Below the pieces are notes generated by a model. It searched no databases. It worked only from the letters and a program-made list of their open reading frames with translations, and was not told the origin of the DNA. The translations under genes and the position numbers were made by a program. DNA of 57,949 nucleotides from Mesoaciditoga sp. GTDB taxonomy: Bacteria > Thermotogota > Thermotogae > Mesoaciditogales > Mesoaciditogaceae. Positions 34,932 to 48,377 of the stretch are shown here, piece after piece (within the stretch, counting starts at the first letter, position 1; the number at the start of each line of letters is the position of its first letter). The DNA lies in the NCBI GenBank assembly GCA_015489955.1, contig WFYR01000061.1, positions 1 to 57,949 on the forward strand, in the 5' to 3' direction.

Positions 34932-35442
34932 TTTCATCCCCATTTTTTAAAGTGTAATGAACGACAATCGCACCAGATTTTAACCTTCGAATTTCTTCCG
35001 TCCTTAAGCGAATATCATAATCTACATTTTCAAAAAGATCAATTCCATCAAATAGAATTGGCTCGTAAGTTATGTACATCTCATCGATCAATTTTTCTTT
35101 CAAAAACAAACTGAAGATCTCTTTTCCCCCTATAACGGCAACTTTTTCCCTTCCGGAATTCTTCAAAAAATTCAATATACCTGTTGGTTCTTGTGCGGTG
35201 AAAATGACGTTGTTATTGCCTTCTTCATGAATTTTTTTTCGAGTCATAACCACATTTAACCTTTTTGGCAATGGCTTTCCTATCAGCTCAAATGTTTTTC
35301 TTCCCACTATAACCGTTCCCATATCCATCGTCACTTTTTTAAACCATTCCAGATCTTCATGGGAATTCCAATCAACCGTTAAGGAAGAGTCTTTTGCGAT
35401 TTTCCCGTTGGCACTTACAACGGCTATTAACGAAACTCTCAT
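34918..35442 (-). CDS. folA: dihydrofolate reductase
   Basis: It reduces dihydrofolate to tetrahydrofolate with NADPH. The 174-residue protein matches the Thermotoga maritima enzyme by eye over its length: GKIA near the N terminus, VIVGRKTFELIGKPLPKRLNVVMTRKK with the cofactor-binding GRKTF, and EKVAVIGGKEIFSLFLKEKLIDEMYIT. It also resembles the RibD C-terminal reductase family, so that alternative stays open. It overlaps the epimerase gene upstream by four bases and marR downstream by 14. Confidence 0.85.
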   Translation of the reverse strand: MRVSLIAVVSANGKIAKDSSLTVDWNSHEDLEWFKKVTMDMGTVIVGRKTFELIGKPLPKRLNVVMTRKKIHEEGNNNVIFTAQEPTGILNFLKNSGREKVAVIGGKEIFSLFLKEKLIDEMYITYEPILFDGIDLFENVDYDIRLRTEEIRRLKSGAIVVHYTLKNGDENERI

Positions 35443-36473
35443 AAAGTTATTTCTTGTCCACTTTGCTTGAACTTACCTCTAAACTCATCTTCTTCCATTA
35501 ATATGTGCGAATCCAGATCGTGATACGTGAATGCCCCTGTGCCGGCTGCAAAATGAACACTCTGGTTTATACCAACACTGCTTTCGGACATGCAGCCTAT
35601 CATGAGCTTTGTATTCGTTATCTTGGCAAGTTCCACAATTGCCAGTGCATCCGAAATACCGGATTTCATGAGTTTAATGTTTATGAAATCAACGCATCCT
35701 TCTTTTATGAGTTCATAGGCGTCGTACTTACTCTTGGCGCTTTCATCTGCCGCTATTGGAAATGGAGAGTTTTGCCTGATCAGTCTTAAACCATCAAGAT
35801 CGTTCCACATCGTCGGCTGTTCAAAAACGACGATGTTAACGCCATTTCTATAGGTTGCATCCGCGAATTGAATCGCTTCTTTCGGCGAGTAACCTTGATT
35901 TGCATCGACTATGTAGGATGCCCCCTTCGTAGCTTCGGATATCGCTATCATCTTTTTTATATCCTCTTTCAAATCCAGTCCAACCTTTATCTTAAGCGTT
36001 TCGTATCCTTCGGTGTAGTAGTATTTTTTTGCCTTTTCCACCATATTTTCCAGTTCATCTATCCCAACGGTTTTATCCGTTTTTATTCTGTTCGTACTTC
36101 CGCCGAGTATTTGATAAACTGGCACACCTATCTCGGCACTCAACGCATCCAGAACCGCGAATTGAACGCCGGCTTTTACACTTGGAGCCGTTCTTGAAAA
36201 GCCATCTATGATATCGAAGATTTTTCTGTAATCTTTCACATCCACACCTTTGATCATGTCGTTAACGTTATTTTCCATAGCAAGCAAGGACGCAATCATT
36301 TCACCGTTAACGCGATAAGAGTAAGATGCTTCTCCCATGCCCTTAGTGCCACTTTCCAATTCAACCGTGATTTCTATATTTTCCGCTTTTGTATGAATGG
36401 CTCCCGTTATTTTAAAAGGCTCTGGAAATTCGTACTCCTTAAGTTCAAAAGCCACTTTTTTTATTTTAGACAT
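35439..36473 (-). CDS. L-Ala-D/L-Glu epimerase (enolase superfamily)
   Basis: The enzyme epimerises L-Ala-D-Glu to L-Ala-L-Glu, a step in reuse of peptidoglycan peptides. The 344-residue protein is close to the structurally studied Thermotoga maritima enzyme along its whole length. The general acid/base lysine is in TLKIKVG, the metal ligands are in YIVDANQGY, FEQPT and AADESAKSKYD, the second lysine is in NIKLMKSG, and the CMSESSVGI block contacts substrate. It starts one base after nadD and overlaps the reductase gene. Confidence 0.92.
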   Translation of the reverse strand: MSKIKKVAFELKEYEFPEPFKITGAIHTKAENIEITVELESGTKGMGEASYSYRVNGEMIASLLAMENNVNDMIKGVDVKDYRKIFDIIDGFSRTAPSVKAGVQFAVLDALSAEIGVPVYQILGGSTNRIKTDKTVGIDELENMVEKAKKYYYTEGYETLKIKVGLDLKEDIKKMIAISEATKGASYIVDANQGYSPKEAIQFADATYRNGVNIVVFEQPTMWNDLDGLRLIRQNSPFPIAADESAKSKYDAYELIKEGCVDFINIKLMKSGISDALAIVELAKITNTKLMIGCMSESSVGINQSVHFAAGTGAFTYHDLDSHILMEEDEFRGKFKQSGQEITL

Positions 36474-36474
36474 T

Positions 36475-38315
<1,841 letters not shown>

Positions 38316-39071
38316 TCACCATTCAACGGATATTCTAATTCCGTGGCTCTTCAAACTTTTTTTACCCATAAGTGTGTTGGAGTAACTGTCGTAAATGTAA
38401 GCCAATTTAACGTTGGAAAGCGTGTACTGAAGGATGAAATCCAATTTCTGTTCTTCCACTGTTGAAATAGAAGAATCGTATCCGCTTTCAAAATACAAAT
38501 AAGCCTGCGCTCCGAATGCGGAAAAGCTTCCCCAGGCTCCTCCGCTCACCCATGGGTAATCAATTCCCGCAAAGAGGGCCGCATTCCAATTTCTTTTTAC
38601 GAAATTCAAAGCCATTTTCGCGTTTGGATGAACTTGTATTCCCTCTTTGTAAACGTATGTAAAAGCGTGCGGGACTCTCAAATCAAAAATGAGATTCTTA
38701 AGCACATTTTGAATCATCCCAAAACCAACGTCAAAAGATAAAGAAGATGCACTGTTTGAAAGAGTAAGATCGCTTCCAAGTGCTAAATTTCCCCGTTTTG
38801 AGGCTATAGAGTAAGCAATGCCATTCCCCTTTGAATCGGTGTAAAAGCCGATCTTTCCAGCAAAGCCGTTTTCAAAAGGTTGAAAAACCATGATGTTCAT
38901 CTTCTGACCTTCAAAGTAAGATTCGTAAGAAAGTGCCCACTTCGTATTTGAAACCATGTAAGCGGGATTGAAATTCATGACACTTCCCATTGGAAAATCA
39001 TTGCCAAGAGCGTAAGTAAAAAAAACGCTAATGATACATGTGATCAAAATAAAAAATGCTTTTTTCCCCAT
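38316..39071 (-). CDS. exported beta-rich protein, possible outer-sheath beta barrel
   Basis: I do not recognise a named family. The 251-residue product has a signal peptide (about 1-23, KAFFILITCIISVFFTYALG) and then a run of alternating short strands with many aromatic residues, ending in a C-terminal tryptophan (RISVEW), the pattern seen at the end of outer-membrane beta barrels. A small barrel in the toga is a reasonable guess. Its place between yjbQ and obgE, with gaps of three and six bases, says nothing clear about function. Confidence 0.6.
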   Translation of the reverse strand: MGKKAFFILITCIISVFFTYALGNDFPMGSVMNFNPAYMVSNTKWALSYESYFEGQKMNIMVFQPFENGFAGKIGFYTDSKGNGIAYSIASKRGNLALGSDLTLSNSASSLSFDVGFGMIQNVLKNLIFDLRVPHAFTYVYKEGIQVHPNAKMALNFVKRNWNAALFAGIDYPWVSGGAWGSFSAFGAQAYLYFESGYDSSISTVEEQKLDFILQYTLSNVKLAYIYDSYSNTLMGKKSLKSHGIRISVEW

Positions 39072-39074
39072 TTT

Positions 39075-39473
39075 TCAATCCTCCACAACCGATATGAGCA
39101 CCTTTCGACTTCTCGGACCATCGAATTCACAGAAATAAACTCCCTGCCACGTTCCAAGGAGCAAATGTCCTTCTTCTATTGGTAAAAGCTCAGAAACACC
39201 AACAAGTGTGGAGAGAATGTGAGCCGCCGAATTTCCTTCCATGTGAGTGTATTCGTCATTCCATGGAATAACCTTTGACAACTCATGGAGGATATCTCTT
39301 TTCACAGATGGATCGGCATTTTCGTTTATCGTAACTGCGGCAGTGGTATGTGGAACGTAAACAACACACCTTCCGCTTTTTACGCCACTCTTTTTAACTA
39401 ACTTTTCTATTTCTCGTGTAATATCTATCATTTCAAAATGTTCGTGCGTTCTCACATTCAGTGTAGTCCACAT
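39075..39473 (-). CDS. YjbQ/UPF0047 family protein
   Basis: Members of this family form small trimers and some have weak thiamine-phosphate-synthase activity; the physiological role is not settled. The 132-residue protein has the three signature blocks: VPHTTAAVTINENADPSV, HMEGNSAAHI and LLGTWQGVYFCEFDGPR. I choose ATG 39473, preceded by GAAGTGAT, over GTG 39482. It lies between minE and an exported protein gene. Confidence 0.9.
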   Translation of the reverse strand: MWTTLNVRTHEHFEMIDITREIEKLVKKSGVKSGRCVVYVPHTTAAVTINENADPSVKRDILHELSKVIPWNDEYTHMEGNSAAHILSTLVGVSELLPIEEGHLLLGTWQGVYFCEFDGPRSRKVLISVVED

Positions 39474-39485
39474 TTTTATCACTTC

Positions 39486-39776
39486 TCACTCAAAATTTAT
39501 ATTTGCAATTATCACAACGTATCCGTTGTGCTCTTCAACAACAACTTTAACCTTTGCCTCATCCGTTTTGAACAGTTGGGAGGCTTTTTTCTGAATTTCA
39601 TTTTTTATCTCGGCGGTCTTTTGGGCAAGCTCTTCCGGATTTTTAAAATCGTCTATTCTGTATACCATTCTTCGCCCGTTTCCCACCAAAGATTTCAACC
39701 TTTCTTTAGCGGAGTCGCGAGCGTTGACTTCTTCTTTTTTGTTACGCTTTTTAGAAAATATGCTTAAGAATCCCAT
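39486..39776 (-). CDS. minE: cell division topological specificity factor MinE
   Basis: MinE drives the oscillation or placement of MinD on the membrane. The 96-residue protein has an N-terminal basic amphipathic part (GFLSIFSKKRN), the contact helix SAKERLKSLVGNGRRM, and a C-terminal beta-rich dimerisation domain (KVKVVVEEHNGYVVIIANI). It is slightly diverged from the enterobacterial form but matches in order and length. It starts two bases after minD. A minC gene is not in the window. Confidence 0.87.
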   Translation of the reverse strand: MGFLSIFSKKRNKKEEVNARDSAKERLKSLVGNGRRMVYRIDDFKNPEELAQKTAEIKNEIQKKASQLFKTDEAKVKVVVEEHNGYVVIIANINFE

Positions 39777-39778
39777 TA

Positions 39779-40612
39779 TCAGTCATCTCCGCTTCGACGA
39801 CGTCCAAAAATAGATTTAAGAATTTCCAGAAATCCTTTCTTTTCTTCCAGTTCGCTCAACTTTGGAACGGGAACGTCTTCACCTTTAAGTCTTTTAACTA
39901 TGTCCTCCAAAACCTTGTGCATAACACTTTCCGAATTTCCGTCGCTAAGCACCAGAGGGATTCCTTTATTGGTGGAGATTATTATCTCTTCTGAATCCGG
40001 TACAATGCCTATCACATCTATGGAAAGCGCTGACTTTATATCTTCTATGTTTAACATATCTCCGTGCCTTACCATATGAGGTTTGAATCTGTTAACTATT
40101 AAATGGATCTTGTCGTCCTGGAAGCCCATATTTTCCAGCAAACCTATAACTCTATCAGCGTCTGTGATGGCAGGCAATTCCGGCGTTGTAACTACCAAAG
40201 CTTCGTCCGCACCGGCAACGGCATTTCTAAAGCCTCTTTCTATGCCTGCCGGACAATCGATGAATATGTAGTCAAATCTTTCCTTCATCTCTTCAATAAT
40301 CTTTTTCATGTCTTCCGGAGAAACCATTTCTTTGGTGGCTATTTGAGAAGCCGGTAAAAGGCTCAAATTCTTTATTTGTTTGTGTCTTACCAAAGCGTCG
40401 AAAACTCCCACTTTATCGTTCGCAACATCTATCAATGTGTAGACAATTCTGTTTTCCAATCCCATCACAACGTCTAAGTTTTTTAACCCTATATCGGCAT
40501 CTATCAGAGCAACTCTTTCGCCACCTAAAGCCATTGCCGTTCCCAAATTAGCTGTCAGAGTTGTCTTACCAACTCCTCCTTTTCCAGACGTTAAAACGTA
40601 TACCTTTGCCAA
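39779..40612 (-). CDS. minD: septum site-determining protein MinD
   Basis: MinD is a membrane-binding ATPase that blocks division away from midcell. The 277-residue protein has the deviant Walker A motif GKGGVGKTTLTANLG, the DADIGLKNLDVVMGLENR block and a C-terminal amphipathic membrane helix (FLEILKSIFGRRR). The start is TTG 40612. An unknown gene stands 15 bases upstream where minC is often found, and minE follows two bases after. Confidence 0.95.
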   Translation of the reverse strand: MAKVYVLTSGKGGVGKTTLTANLGTAMALGGERVALIDADIGLKNLDVVMGLENRIVYTLIDVANDKVGVFDALVRHKQIKNLSLLPASQIATKEMVSPEDMKKIIEEMKERFDYIFIDCPAGIERGFRNAVAGADEALVVTTPELPAITDADRVIGLLENMGFQDDKIHLIVNRFKPHMVRHGDMLNIEDIKSALSIDVIGIVPDSEEIIISTNKGIPLVLSDGNSESVMHKVLEDIVKRLKGEDVPVPKLSELEEKKGFLEILKSIFGRRRSGDD

Positions 40613-40627
40613 TCAAACATCACCCTC

Positions 40628-41296
40628 TTAGAAATTCAACATTGAGTTTATCTCATCAACCACGGCTTCTGCCACGTTCCTAACCGCGTTGAATCCAACT
40701 GCCCCCGCAAAAACGAGCTCTTTGCTCAGACCATTTGGTTTTAAGACGGTCATAACACCAAGAAAAAATTTTCTTTCTCCAGTTGAAACCTCTCTTACAT
40801 CGTCAAGCGATATTCTCATTGAAGAATTGGTTAATTTTTCCACCGCTTCTATAGTTGCCTCGGCTGATAATTTGAGAACGTTTTTAAAAGAACGCACTCC
40901 TCTTTTTGAAGCTTCCCTGATTTCTTCTTCATCGGAAAGTTCAACGTTTACCTCAATTTCCATTTCGTCTTCTGAAAAACCGACCGATTCTATTCTAAAC
41001 TTCTTTCCACTTGTGACATTTTCTTCCAAAAATGGTTTCGAATTTTTGCTTTTTGAAACAGAAGGCGCGGACATCTGCGCCACGCTTATTATTCTCCTGT
41101 CAATTCTTTCTCCTGTAACGGTGAGCACAGCGGTTTCCACATCTCTCACTATTTGCTTTGAATTCTTATCGGCCAATGAAAGTACGTGGATCTCTTTCAT
41201 TTCACCTGTCAATTCATCGACCACAACCTTTGCCTTTTGAATTCCATCCAAAGATGAAAGTACTTCTTCAAGTTCTTTTACGTCTTTCTCTTCCAA
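40628..41296 (-). CDS. conserved protein of unknown function upstream of minD
   Basis: I do not know a function for this 222-residue protein. Residues 10-82 look like a small regulatory fold: IQKAKVVVDELTGEMKEIHVLS, then KQIVRDVETAVLTVTGERIDRRIISVAQ. I recall this pattern from uncharacterised Firmicute and Thermotogae proteins. Residues 110-220 form a second domain with two similar beta-strand units and a glycine-alanine segment (LVFAGAVGFNAVRNVAEAV). It shows no MinC-type beta-helix repeats. The start is TTG 41296. It lies between an AMMECR1 gene and minD. Confidence 0.5.
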   Translation of the reverse strand: MEEKDVKELEEVLSSLDGIQKAKVVVDELTGEMKEIHVLSLADKNSKQIVRDVETAVLTVTGERIDRRIISVAQMSAPSVSKSKNSKPFLEENVTSGKKFRIESVGFSEDEMEIEVNVELSDEEEIREASKRGVRSFKNVLKLSAEATIEAVEKLTNSSMRISLDDVREVSTGERKFFLGVMTVLKPNGLSKELVFAGAVGFNAVRNVAEAVVDEINSMLNF

Positions 41297-41309
41297 CGTT
41301 CTTCCCCCT

Positions 41310-41834
41310 TTAGCGATATCTCTTCACGGTGAACTTGTATATTTTTATTCTTTCGTTGGCACCTATCCCCGCTTTTAGCTTTGCAATTCTTAATTGTTCC
41401 TCTACGGTATCTACACCTTCTAGATCTGGTAAAAGCAACCCTCTTTTCCAGCCGCTTTCGACTATTACACCGTATTTTTTTGGATCCAATTCTTCAAGGC
41501 TGAGAACTTCTTGAGGTGTGGATAAAACATCGACGTTCACCACCAAAGAATCAAGCTCTGTCGGTTGAACCGGCGGAAAACGTGGATCCCTCAAAGCGGC
41601 TTCCAGAGCCATTTGAGCTATCTCATAAGCTATATTCTCCGTCGTTGGAAGGAAAGTGCCTATGCATCCGCGAAGCTCACCGTTTTCCTTATGCAAAGTG
41701 ACAAACACCCCCGCTTTTATTTTAAACATTTCAGGGGGTAACTCTTCAGGATTGGGCTTTGGAACAATACCCTTCCTAATTTTTGATTCTATCACTTTTA
41801 TGGCCCATCTTACAAATGGATGTTCTCCCTTCAT
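41310..41834 (-). CDS. AMMECR1 domain protein
   Basis: AMMECR1 is a widespread domain of uncertain biochemical role. The 174-residue protein has its signature [35 protein letters not shown] (seen as [27 protein letters not shown]) and the [20 protein letters not shown] block. It overlaps the end of pfkA by four bases. Bacterial copies are often beside MEMO or radical-SAM AmmeMemo genes, but none is present here. Confidence 0.9.
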   Translation of the reverse strand: MKGEHPFVRWAIKVIESKIRKGIVPKPNPEELPPEMFKIKAGVFVTLHKENGELRGCIGTFLPTTENIAYEIAQMALEAALRDPRFPPVQPTELDSLVVNVDVLSTPQEVLSLEELDPKKYGVIVESGWKRGLLLPDLEGVDTVEEQLRIAKLKAGIGANERIKIYKFTVKRYR

Positions 41835-42859
41835 CCAAAAAACATCTCCGCCAATTTGTAGTATTCATACGGTACAACCTTTTTTGTTGCAACTCCGTAT
41901 TGAAGTGGTATAGATATTATATCATTTCCACGCAAGGCAACCATCCTTCCAAAATCTCCGCGTTGAACTAACCGCATCGCTTCAACGCCGTATCTTGTCC
42001 CGAGTATTCTGTCAAAAGCAGTTGGCGTTCCACCCCTTAAAAGATGTCCAAGAACAACGGAACGAGTCTCATACCCCGTTTTTTGTTCAATTATCTCAGC
42101 GAGGTAGTGTGCAATTCCTCCAAGCTTTATATGTCCAAAAGCATCGACGGTAGTTTTGTCTCCAACCACCTGCTCCAATTCAGTGGGTTTAAAGCCTTCT
42201 GCCACCGCCACAACCGCATATCTTTTTTCCTTCATTCTTTTATCGAGTATCTTTATTATTTCACCAATTGTACGTGGAAATTCAGGTATAAGTATCAAAT
42301 GGGCGCCTGCTGCCAATCCGGCTTCTAACGTTATCCATCCAGCATTTCTTCCCATCAATTCAACAAAGATGATTCTCTCATGAGATTTCGCCGTTGATTG
42401 AAGTCTGTCTATTGCATCGGCGCCAACATTTACAGCCGTGTGAAATCCAAAAGTATATTCGGTGTTTGCAACGTCATTGTCGATGGTTTTAGGCACTCCT
42501 ATAACTCTTAGCCCACGTGACGAAAATTTTGAAGCCACCGTCAGCGTATCATCGCCTCCGATGGCTATAAGAGCGTCAATTTTCATCTCTTTAAAATTTT
42601 TTTCAACCTTTTTGGGTCCATTTTCAGTGGCAAATGGATTCACCCTTGAAGTTCCCAGAATGGTCCCGCCAAGTAAGTGTATTCCTTCCACATTTTCATC
42701 GCTTAACTTAACATACGTTCCTTCCATGGCACCTTTCCACCCTCGCATTATTCCAATTACTTCTTCGTCTTTTCTCGCTTTAACTATGCCACGGATGACA
42801 GCGTTTAAACCTGGACAATCGCCACCCCCTGTGAGAATGCCTATTCTCACCTTTTCCAC
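41831..42859 (-). CDS. pfkA: 6-phosphofructokinase, pyrophosphate-type active-site signature
   Basis: It phosphorylates fructose 6-phosphate in glycolysis. The N-terminal [17 protein letters not shown] identifies the family. The phosphoryl-donor site carries D104 in GGDDT (101-105) and K124 in PKTIDND (123-129); ATP enzymes usually have glycine at both positions, whereas pyrophosphate enzymes have aspartate and lysine. The 342-residue length fits the short group III forms. The start is GTG 42859, 19 bases after atpC. I expect PPi use, which makes the step reversible, but donor choice needs an assay. Confidence 0.88.
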   Translation of the reverse strand: MEKVRIGILTGGGDCPGLNAVIRGIVKARKDEEVIGIMRGWKGAMEGTYVKLSDENVEGIHLLGGTILGTSRVNPFATENGPKKVEKNFKEMKIDALIAIGGDDTLTVASKFSSRGLRVIGVPKTIDNDVANTEYTFGFHTAVNVGADAIDRLQSTAKSHERIIFVELMGRNAGWITLEAGLAAGAHLILIPEFPRTIGEIIKILDKRMKEKRYAVVAVAEGFKPTELEQVVGDKTTVDAFGHIKLGGIAHYLAEIIEQKTGYETRSVVLGHLLRGGTPTAFDRILGTRYGVEAMRLVQRGDFGRMVALRGNDIISIPLQYGVATKKVVPYEYYKLAEMFFG

Positions 42860-42878
42860 CTCTCTTTCGTAAGAAAAA

Positions 42879-43277
42879 TTACTTCCTATTCGCCACTTTC
42901 AACCTCACCGTCGCCCTTTGAATCTTTCCTTCTAAATCTTTCTTACTCTTTTCATCTTCCGCATTTTTCAATTCTATTTTTGCTTTTTCTAAAGCTCTTC
43001 TTGCCCTTTCGATATCTATTTCATCGGCTCTTTCTGCGGTGTCTGAAAGAATCGTTAAAGTGTTTTGTGAAAACTCGGCTATTCCACCGTGAATGGCAAA
43101 TTTCTCTCTTTCTCCACCACTTTTTTCAATCTCTAACTCAGATATGGCCAACGCTCCAAGGAAAGGCGCACGCTTTTGAAGTGTTCCCATAGCTCCTTCA
43201 ACAGTTTTGAATTCTACAAAAACGGCTTCTCCATCGAAAACGCGCTTTTGTGGAGTGATTATTCTCACTTTGAACAC
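42879..43277 (-). CDS. atpC: ATP synthase epsilon subunit
   Basis: Epsilon is part of the central stalk and regulates the rotation of F1. The 132-residue protein has the N-terminal beta-sandwich (KVRIITPQKRVFDGEAVFVEFKTVEGAMGTL) and a C-terminal helical hairpin rich in alanine, lysine and glutamate (about 88-130). The start is GTG 43277, three bases after atpD. It is the last gene of the atp set. Confidence 0.94.
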   Translation of the reverse strand: MFKVRIITPQKRVFDGEAVFVEFKTVEGAMGTLQKRAPFLGALAISELEIEKSGGEREKFAIHGGIAEFSQNTLTILSDTAERADEIDIERARRALEKAKIELKNAEDEKSKKDLEGKIQRATVRLKVANRK

Positions 43278-43280
43278 AGC

Positions 43281-45562
<2,282 letters not shown>

Positions 45563-45563
45563 C

Positions 45564-47075
45564 TTATCTCACCTTAAAATTTTTCTTGAACTCTCCAATG
45601 GAAGCCTTCAATCTTTCTTCCACTTCAGACGTTAAATCCTTCGATTGCTTAATGGCATCCAACACGTCAGGATGTTTTTCTCTCATGAAATTCAAAAACT
45701 CCTCTTCAAACTTCTTAACAGCCTCTATTTCAACGTCATCTAGATATCCTTTTACACCTGTGTAAAGTGAAACCACTTGTTCTTCAAATGGCATTGGAGC
45801 GTACTGTTCTTGCTTTAAGAGTTCCATAAGGTGTTGGCCCCTATTTATCTGCGCCTGTGTAGCAGGATCGAGTTCCGTTGAGAATTGGGCAAAAGCTTCC
45901 AATTCTCTGAATTGCGCAAGTTCTATTCTTAGATTCCCAGCGACTTTCTTCATAGCCTTAGTCTGAGCCGCACCACCAACCCTTGAAACCGACAGCCCAA
46001 CGTTTACGGCTGGTCTGAAGCCGGAATAGAAGAGTGATGACTCCAGGTATATCTGCCCATCGGTTATGGATATAACGTTGGTTGGTATGTAGGCGCTCAC
46101 GTCGTTGGCCTGAGTTTCTATTATCGGCAAGGCCGTCATAGAACCGCCGCCAAGCTCATCGCTTAAACGCGCAGCTCTTTCCAGAAGCCTTGAATGGAGA
46201 TAGAACACGTCTCCGGGATACGCCTCACGACCAGGGGGCCTTCTTAAAAGCAGTGATATTTCCCTGTATGCTACGGCGTGTTTGCTCAAATCGTCGTAAA
46301 CGATAAGGGTATCTTTCCCCGAAAACATGAACTCTTCCGCTATTGCCGCTCCCGCATAGGGAGCTAAATAAAGCAAAGGAGCCGGATCACTTGCTCCTGC
46401 CACAACGACCGTTGTGTATTCCATAGCTCCGTATTGCCTTAACTTTTCAACCGTCCTTGCAACAGCAGCACCTTTTTGTCCAATGGCAACGTATATGCAG
46501 TAAACACCTTTTCCCTTTTGATTGATTATCGTATCAACCGCTATGGCAGTTTTTCCCGTTTGTCTATCGCCAACTATAAGTTCCCTTTGCCCTCTGCCTA
46601 TCGGTATCATGGAGTCTATGGATTTCAAACCAGTTTGCAATGGTGTGTCAACTGGCTGTCTTTCTATAATACCCACGGCTTTTCTTTCAACAGGTCTCAT
46701 TTTCTTTGCGGAGATGGGCTTTCCACCATCCAATGGGTTGCCCAGAGGGTCTACGACTCTACCAACCAATTCTTCACCTACCGGAACTTCAACAATTCTA
46801 TGGGTTCTTTCAACCAATTCCCCTTCTTTTATATCTTTGTATGAACCAAGTATGACTATTCCAACGTTGTCTTCTTCAAGGTTTATAGCCATTCCCATGC
46901 TTCCATTTTGAAATTTCACAAGTTCGTTAGACATGACATTTTCAAGTCCGTAAACGCGAGCGATTCCGTCTCCTACCTGAATGACACGCCCAACTTCTTT
47001 CAGATCGGGAACGTTTTTGAAATTCTCTATCTTCTCGCGCAGAACCCTCGTTATCTCGTCTGGGTTTATACGCAT
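45564..47075 (-). CDS. atpA: ATP synthase alpha subunit
   Basis: Alpha is the non-catalytic nucleotide-binding subunit of F1. It has Walker [12 protein letters not shown] near residue 170, the [45 protein letters not shown] block ([31 protein letters not shown]) and the ISITDGQI signature. I choose ATG 47075 because GGAGGGTGAT lies just upstream; an ATG at 47090 is inside that site. It starts four bases after atpH. Confidence 0.97.
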   Translation of the reverse strand: MRINPDEITRVLREKIENFKNVPDLKEVGRVIQVGDGIARVYGLENVMSNELVKFQNGSMGMAINLEEDNVGIVILGSYKDIKEGELVERTHRIVEVPVGEELVGRVVDPLGNPLDGGKPISAKKMRPVERKAVGIIERQPVDTPLQTGLKSIDSMIPIGRGQRELIVGDRQTGKTAIAVDTIINQKGKGVYCIYVAIGQKGAAVARTVEKLRQYGAMEYTTVVVAGASDPAPLLYLAPYAGAAIAEEFMFSGKDTLIVYDDLSKHAVAYREISLLLRRPPGREAYPGDVFYLHSRLLERAARLSDELGGGSMTALPIIETQANDVSAYIPTNVISITDGQIYLESSLFYSGFRPAVNVGLSVSRVGGAAQTKAMKKVAGNLRIELAQFRELEAFAQFSTELDPATQAQINRGQHLMELLKQEQYAPMPFEEQVVSLYTGVKGYLDDVEIEAVKKFEEEFLNFMREKHPDVLDAIKQSKDLTSEVEERLKASIGEFKKNFKVR

Positions 47076-47079
47076 TCCA

Positions 47080-47595
47080 TCACCCTCCATACATAAGACT
47101 GGCCGCTTTTTTCAGAGCACCGGCCGCACTCATATCCACTACCGAATCTTCAAAATCTATGACTATACCTGCCAGGAGTTTCTCGTTTTTCAAAAGCTCT
47201 ATGACGGGCTCCGTTCTTCTCACTTTTTTTATAACCTCTTCTATTTTTTGAATCTCTTTCTCACTTAATTGTTGGGCACTTTCCACTTTTACTTCTTCTT
47301 TATTGTTCTTTCTCAACCAAAGTTTCCATGAAACTTCGTAAAGATCTTTGAATATGTTGAAGCGCTTGTGTTCGAAGATCACTTCCAGAAACTTTTGGCA
47401 TTTTTCTTTAATTTCGAACACTTCCCCCACCACTTCAGATTTAAGGGAAGGGGGAATTGTTGGATCGCGTAAAAAGTCTACGATCTTTTCGTCTTTCATA
47501 TTCGCTAAAATTTTTATGGTGTCTATACACTGCGCATTGCCCAAGTCAAGAAGAGCCCTAGCATACCTTAACACAACAGCACGGCTGCTTTTCAT
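47080..47595 (-). CDS. atpH: ATP synthase delta subunit
   Basis: Delta links the F1 head to the peripheral stalk. The 171-residue protein begins [15 protein letters not shown] and has the C-terminal stretch [30 protein letters not shown], typical of delta ([10 protein letters not shown]). The ATG overlaps the atpF stop by four bases. Sequence conservation in this family is low, but order and length make the call safe. Confidence 0.93.
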   Translation of the reverse strand: MKSSRAVVLRYARALLDLGNAQCIDTIKILANMKDEKIVDFLRDPTIPPSLKSEVVGEVFEIKEKCQKFLEVIFEHKRFNIFKDLYEVSWKLWLRKNNKEEVKVESAQQLSEKEIQKIEEVIKKVRRTEPVIELLKNEKLLAGIVIDFEDSVVDMSAAGALKKAASLMYGG

Positions 47596-48092
47596 TTCTT
47601 ATCACCGAATTTAGAGAGTTGATTCATCAAAAATTCTCTCTTTGCTTTATCGTCTAAATCTTTTTGAATGACCTTAGAGGCTAAAGCTATGGCCAATGTC
47701 ACGACTTTTGTACGCAAAGCTTCTTCGGCTTTTGCCTGTTCTTCTTGTATTTCCCTTCGACCTTTTTCCAGCATGTTCGCTATCTCACTCTGAACGCGCT
47801 TTTTTTCGTTTTCTTCGTACTTCTTAACCCTTTCTTTAGCTTCTTCGTACATGGCGCTTATTTTTTCATTCAATTTTTTCATTTCAGCTTCCATCTTTTT
47901 TTTCATCTCTTCAGCTTCCTTCTTGGACGCTTCAGCTTTATCGTATTCCGCCTTTATATCCTGACGTCTCTTGTCTAAAAGGGCCAAAAAAGGTTTATAA
48001 AGATACTTGATAAGAAGGTACATCAATAGAAAGAAACTCATCAATTGAAGTATAGATGTACCGTTGAAATTGACAAATACTCCTGACGACAT
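47592..48092 (-). CDS. atpF: ATP synthase b subunit
   Basis: Subunit b forms the peripheral stalk. The 166-residue protein has one N-terminal membrane helix (about 11-30, LQLMSFFLLMYLLIKYLYKPF) and then a long charged coiled coil rich in lysine, glutamate and alanine, as expected. Only one b gene is present, so a b2 homodimer is likely. It starts 15 bases after atpE and overlaps atpH. Confidence 0.94.
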   Translation of the reverse strand: MSSGVFVNFNGTSILQLMSFFLLMYLLIKYLYKPFLALLDKRRQDIKAEYDKAEASKKEAEEMKKKMEAEMKKLNEKISAMYEEAKERVKKYEENEKKRVQSEIANMLEKGRREIQEEQAKAEEALRTKVVTLAIALASKVIQKDLDDKAKREFLMNQLSKFGDKK

Positions 48093-48107
48093 CTTTTATC
48101 TCTCCAT

Positions 48108-48359
48108 TTAAAAGAGAAGAATCATAAAGGCGATAAGCAAGGCGTAAAGACCCGTAGATTCCGCGACCGCCTGAGAAAGCAACATTCTTGTTGTGAGCGT
48201 TCCAACCATTTCGGGTTGCCTTCCCATAGATTCCATTGCGCCCTGCCCTATGTGTCCTTCACCTATTGCTGGACCGATGGCGCCTATTCCCATTGCCACC
48301 CCTGCTCCTATGTATTTTGCGGCTTCCACAACCGCCTGAGCCATAGAAAGATCTGCCAC
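48108..48359 (-). CDS. atpE: ATP synthase c subunit
   Basis: The c subunit forms the ion-driven rotor ring. The 83-residue protein is a helical hairpin with the polar RQPE loop at 47-50 and the ion-binding carboxylate E67 in helix two. E67, S68 and T69 match the sodium-binding EST pattern, and E34 stands where sodium-type rings usually have glutamine (after P30). This favours Na+ as coupling ion, with the extra glutamate as an uncertainty. The start is GTG 48359, preceded by a GGAGG site. Confidence 0.95.
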   Translation of the reverse strand: MADLSMAQAVVEAAKYIGAGVAMGIGAIGPAIGEGHIGQGAMESMGRQPEMVGTLTTRMLLSQAVAESTGLYALLIAFMILLF

Positions 48360-48377
48360 TTCAATCTCCTCCTTTTT

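Noticed and set aside
40628-41296. Gene before minD taken as minC
   Set aside because: No MinC beta-helix pattern (repeated G-rich V-x-G turns) is visible and the N-terminal motif belongs to another uncharacterised family.
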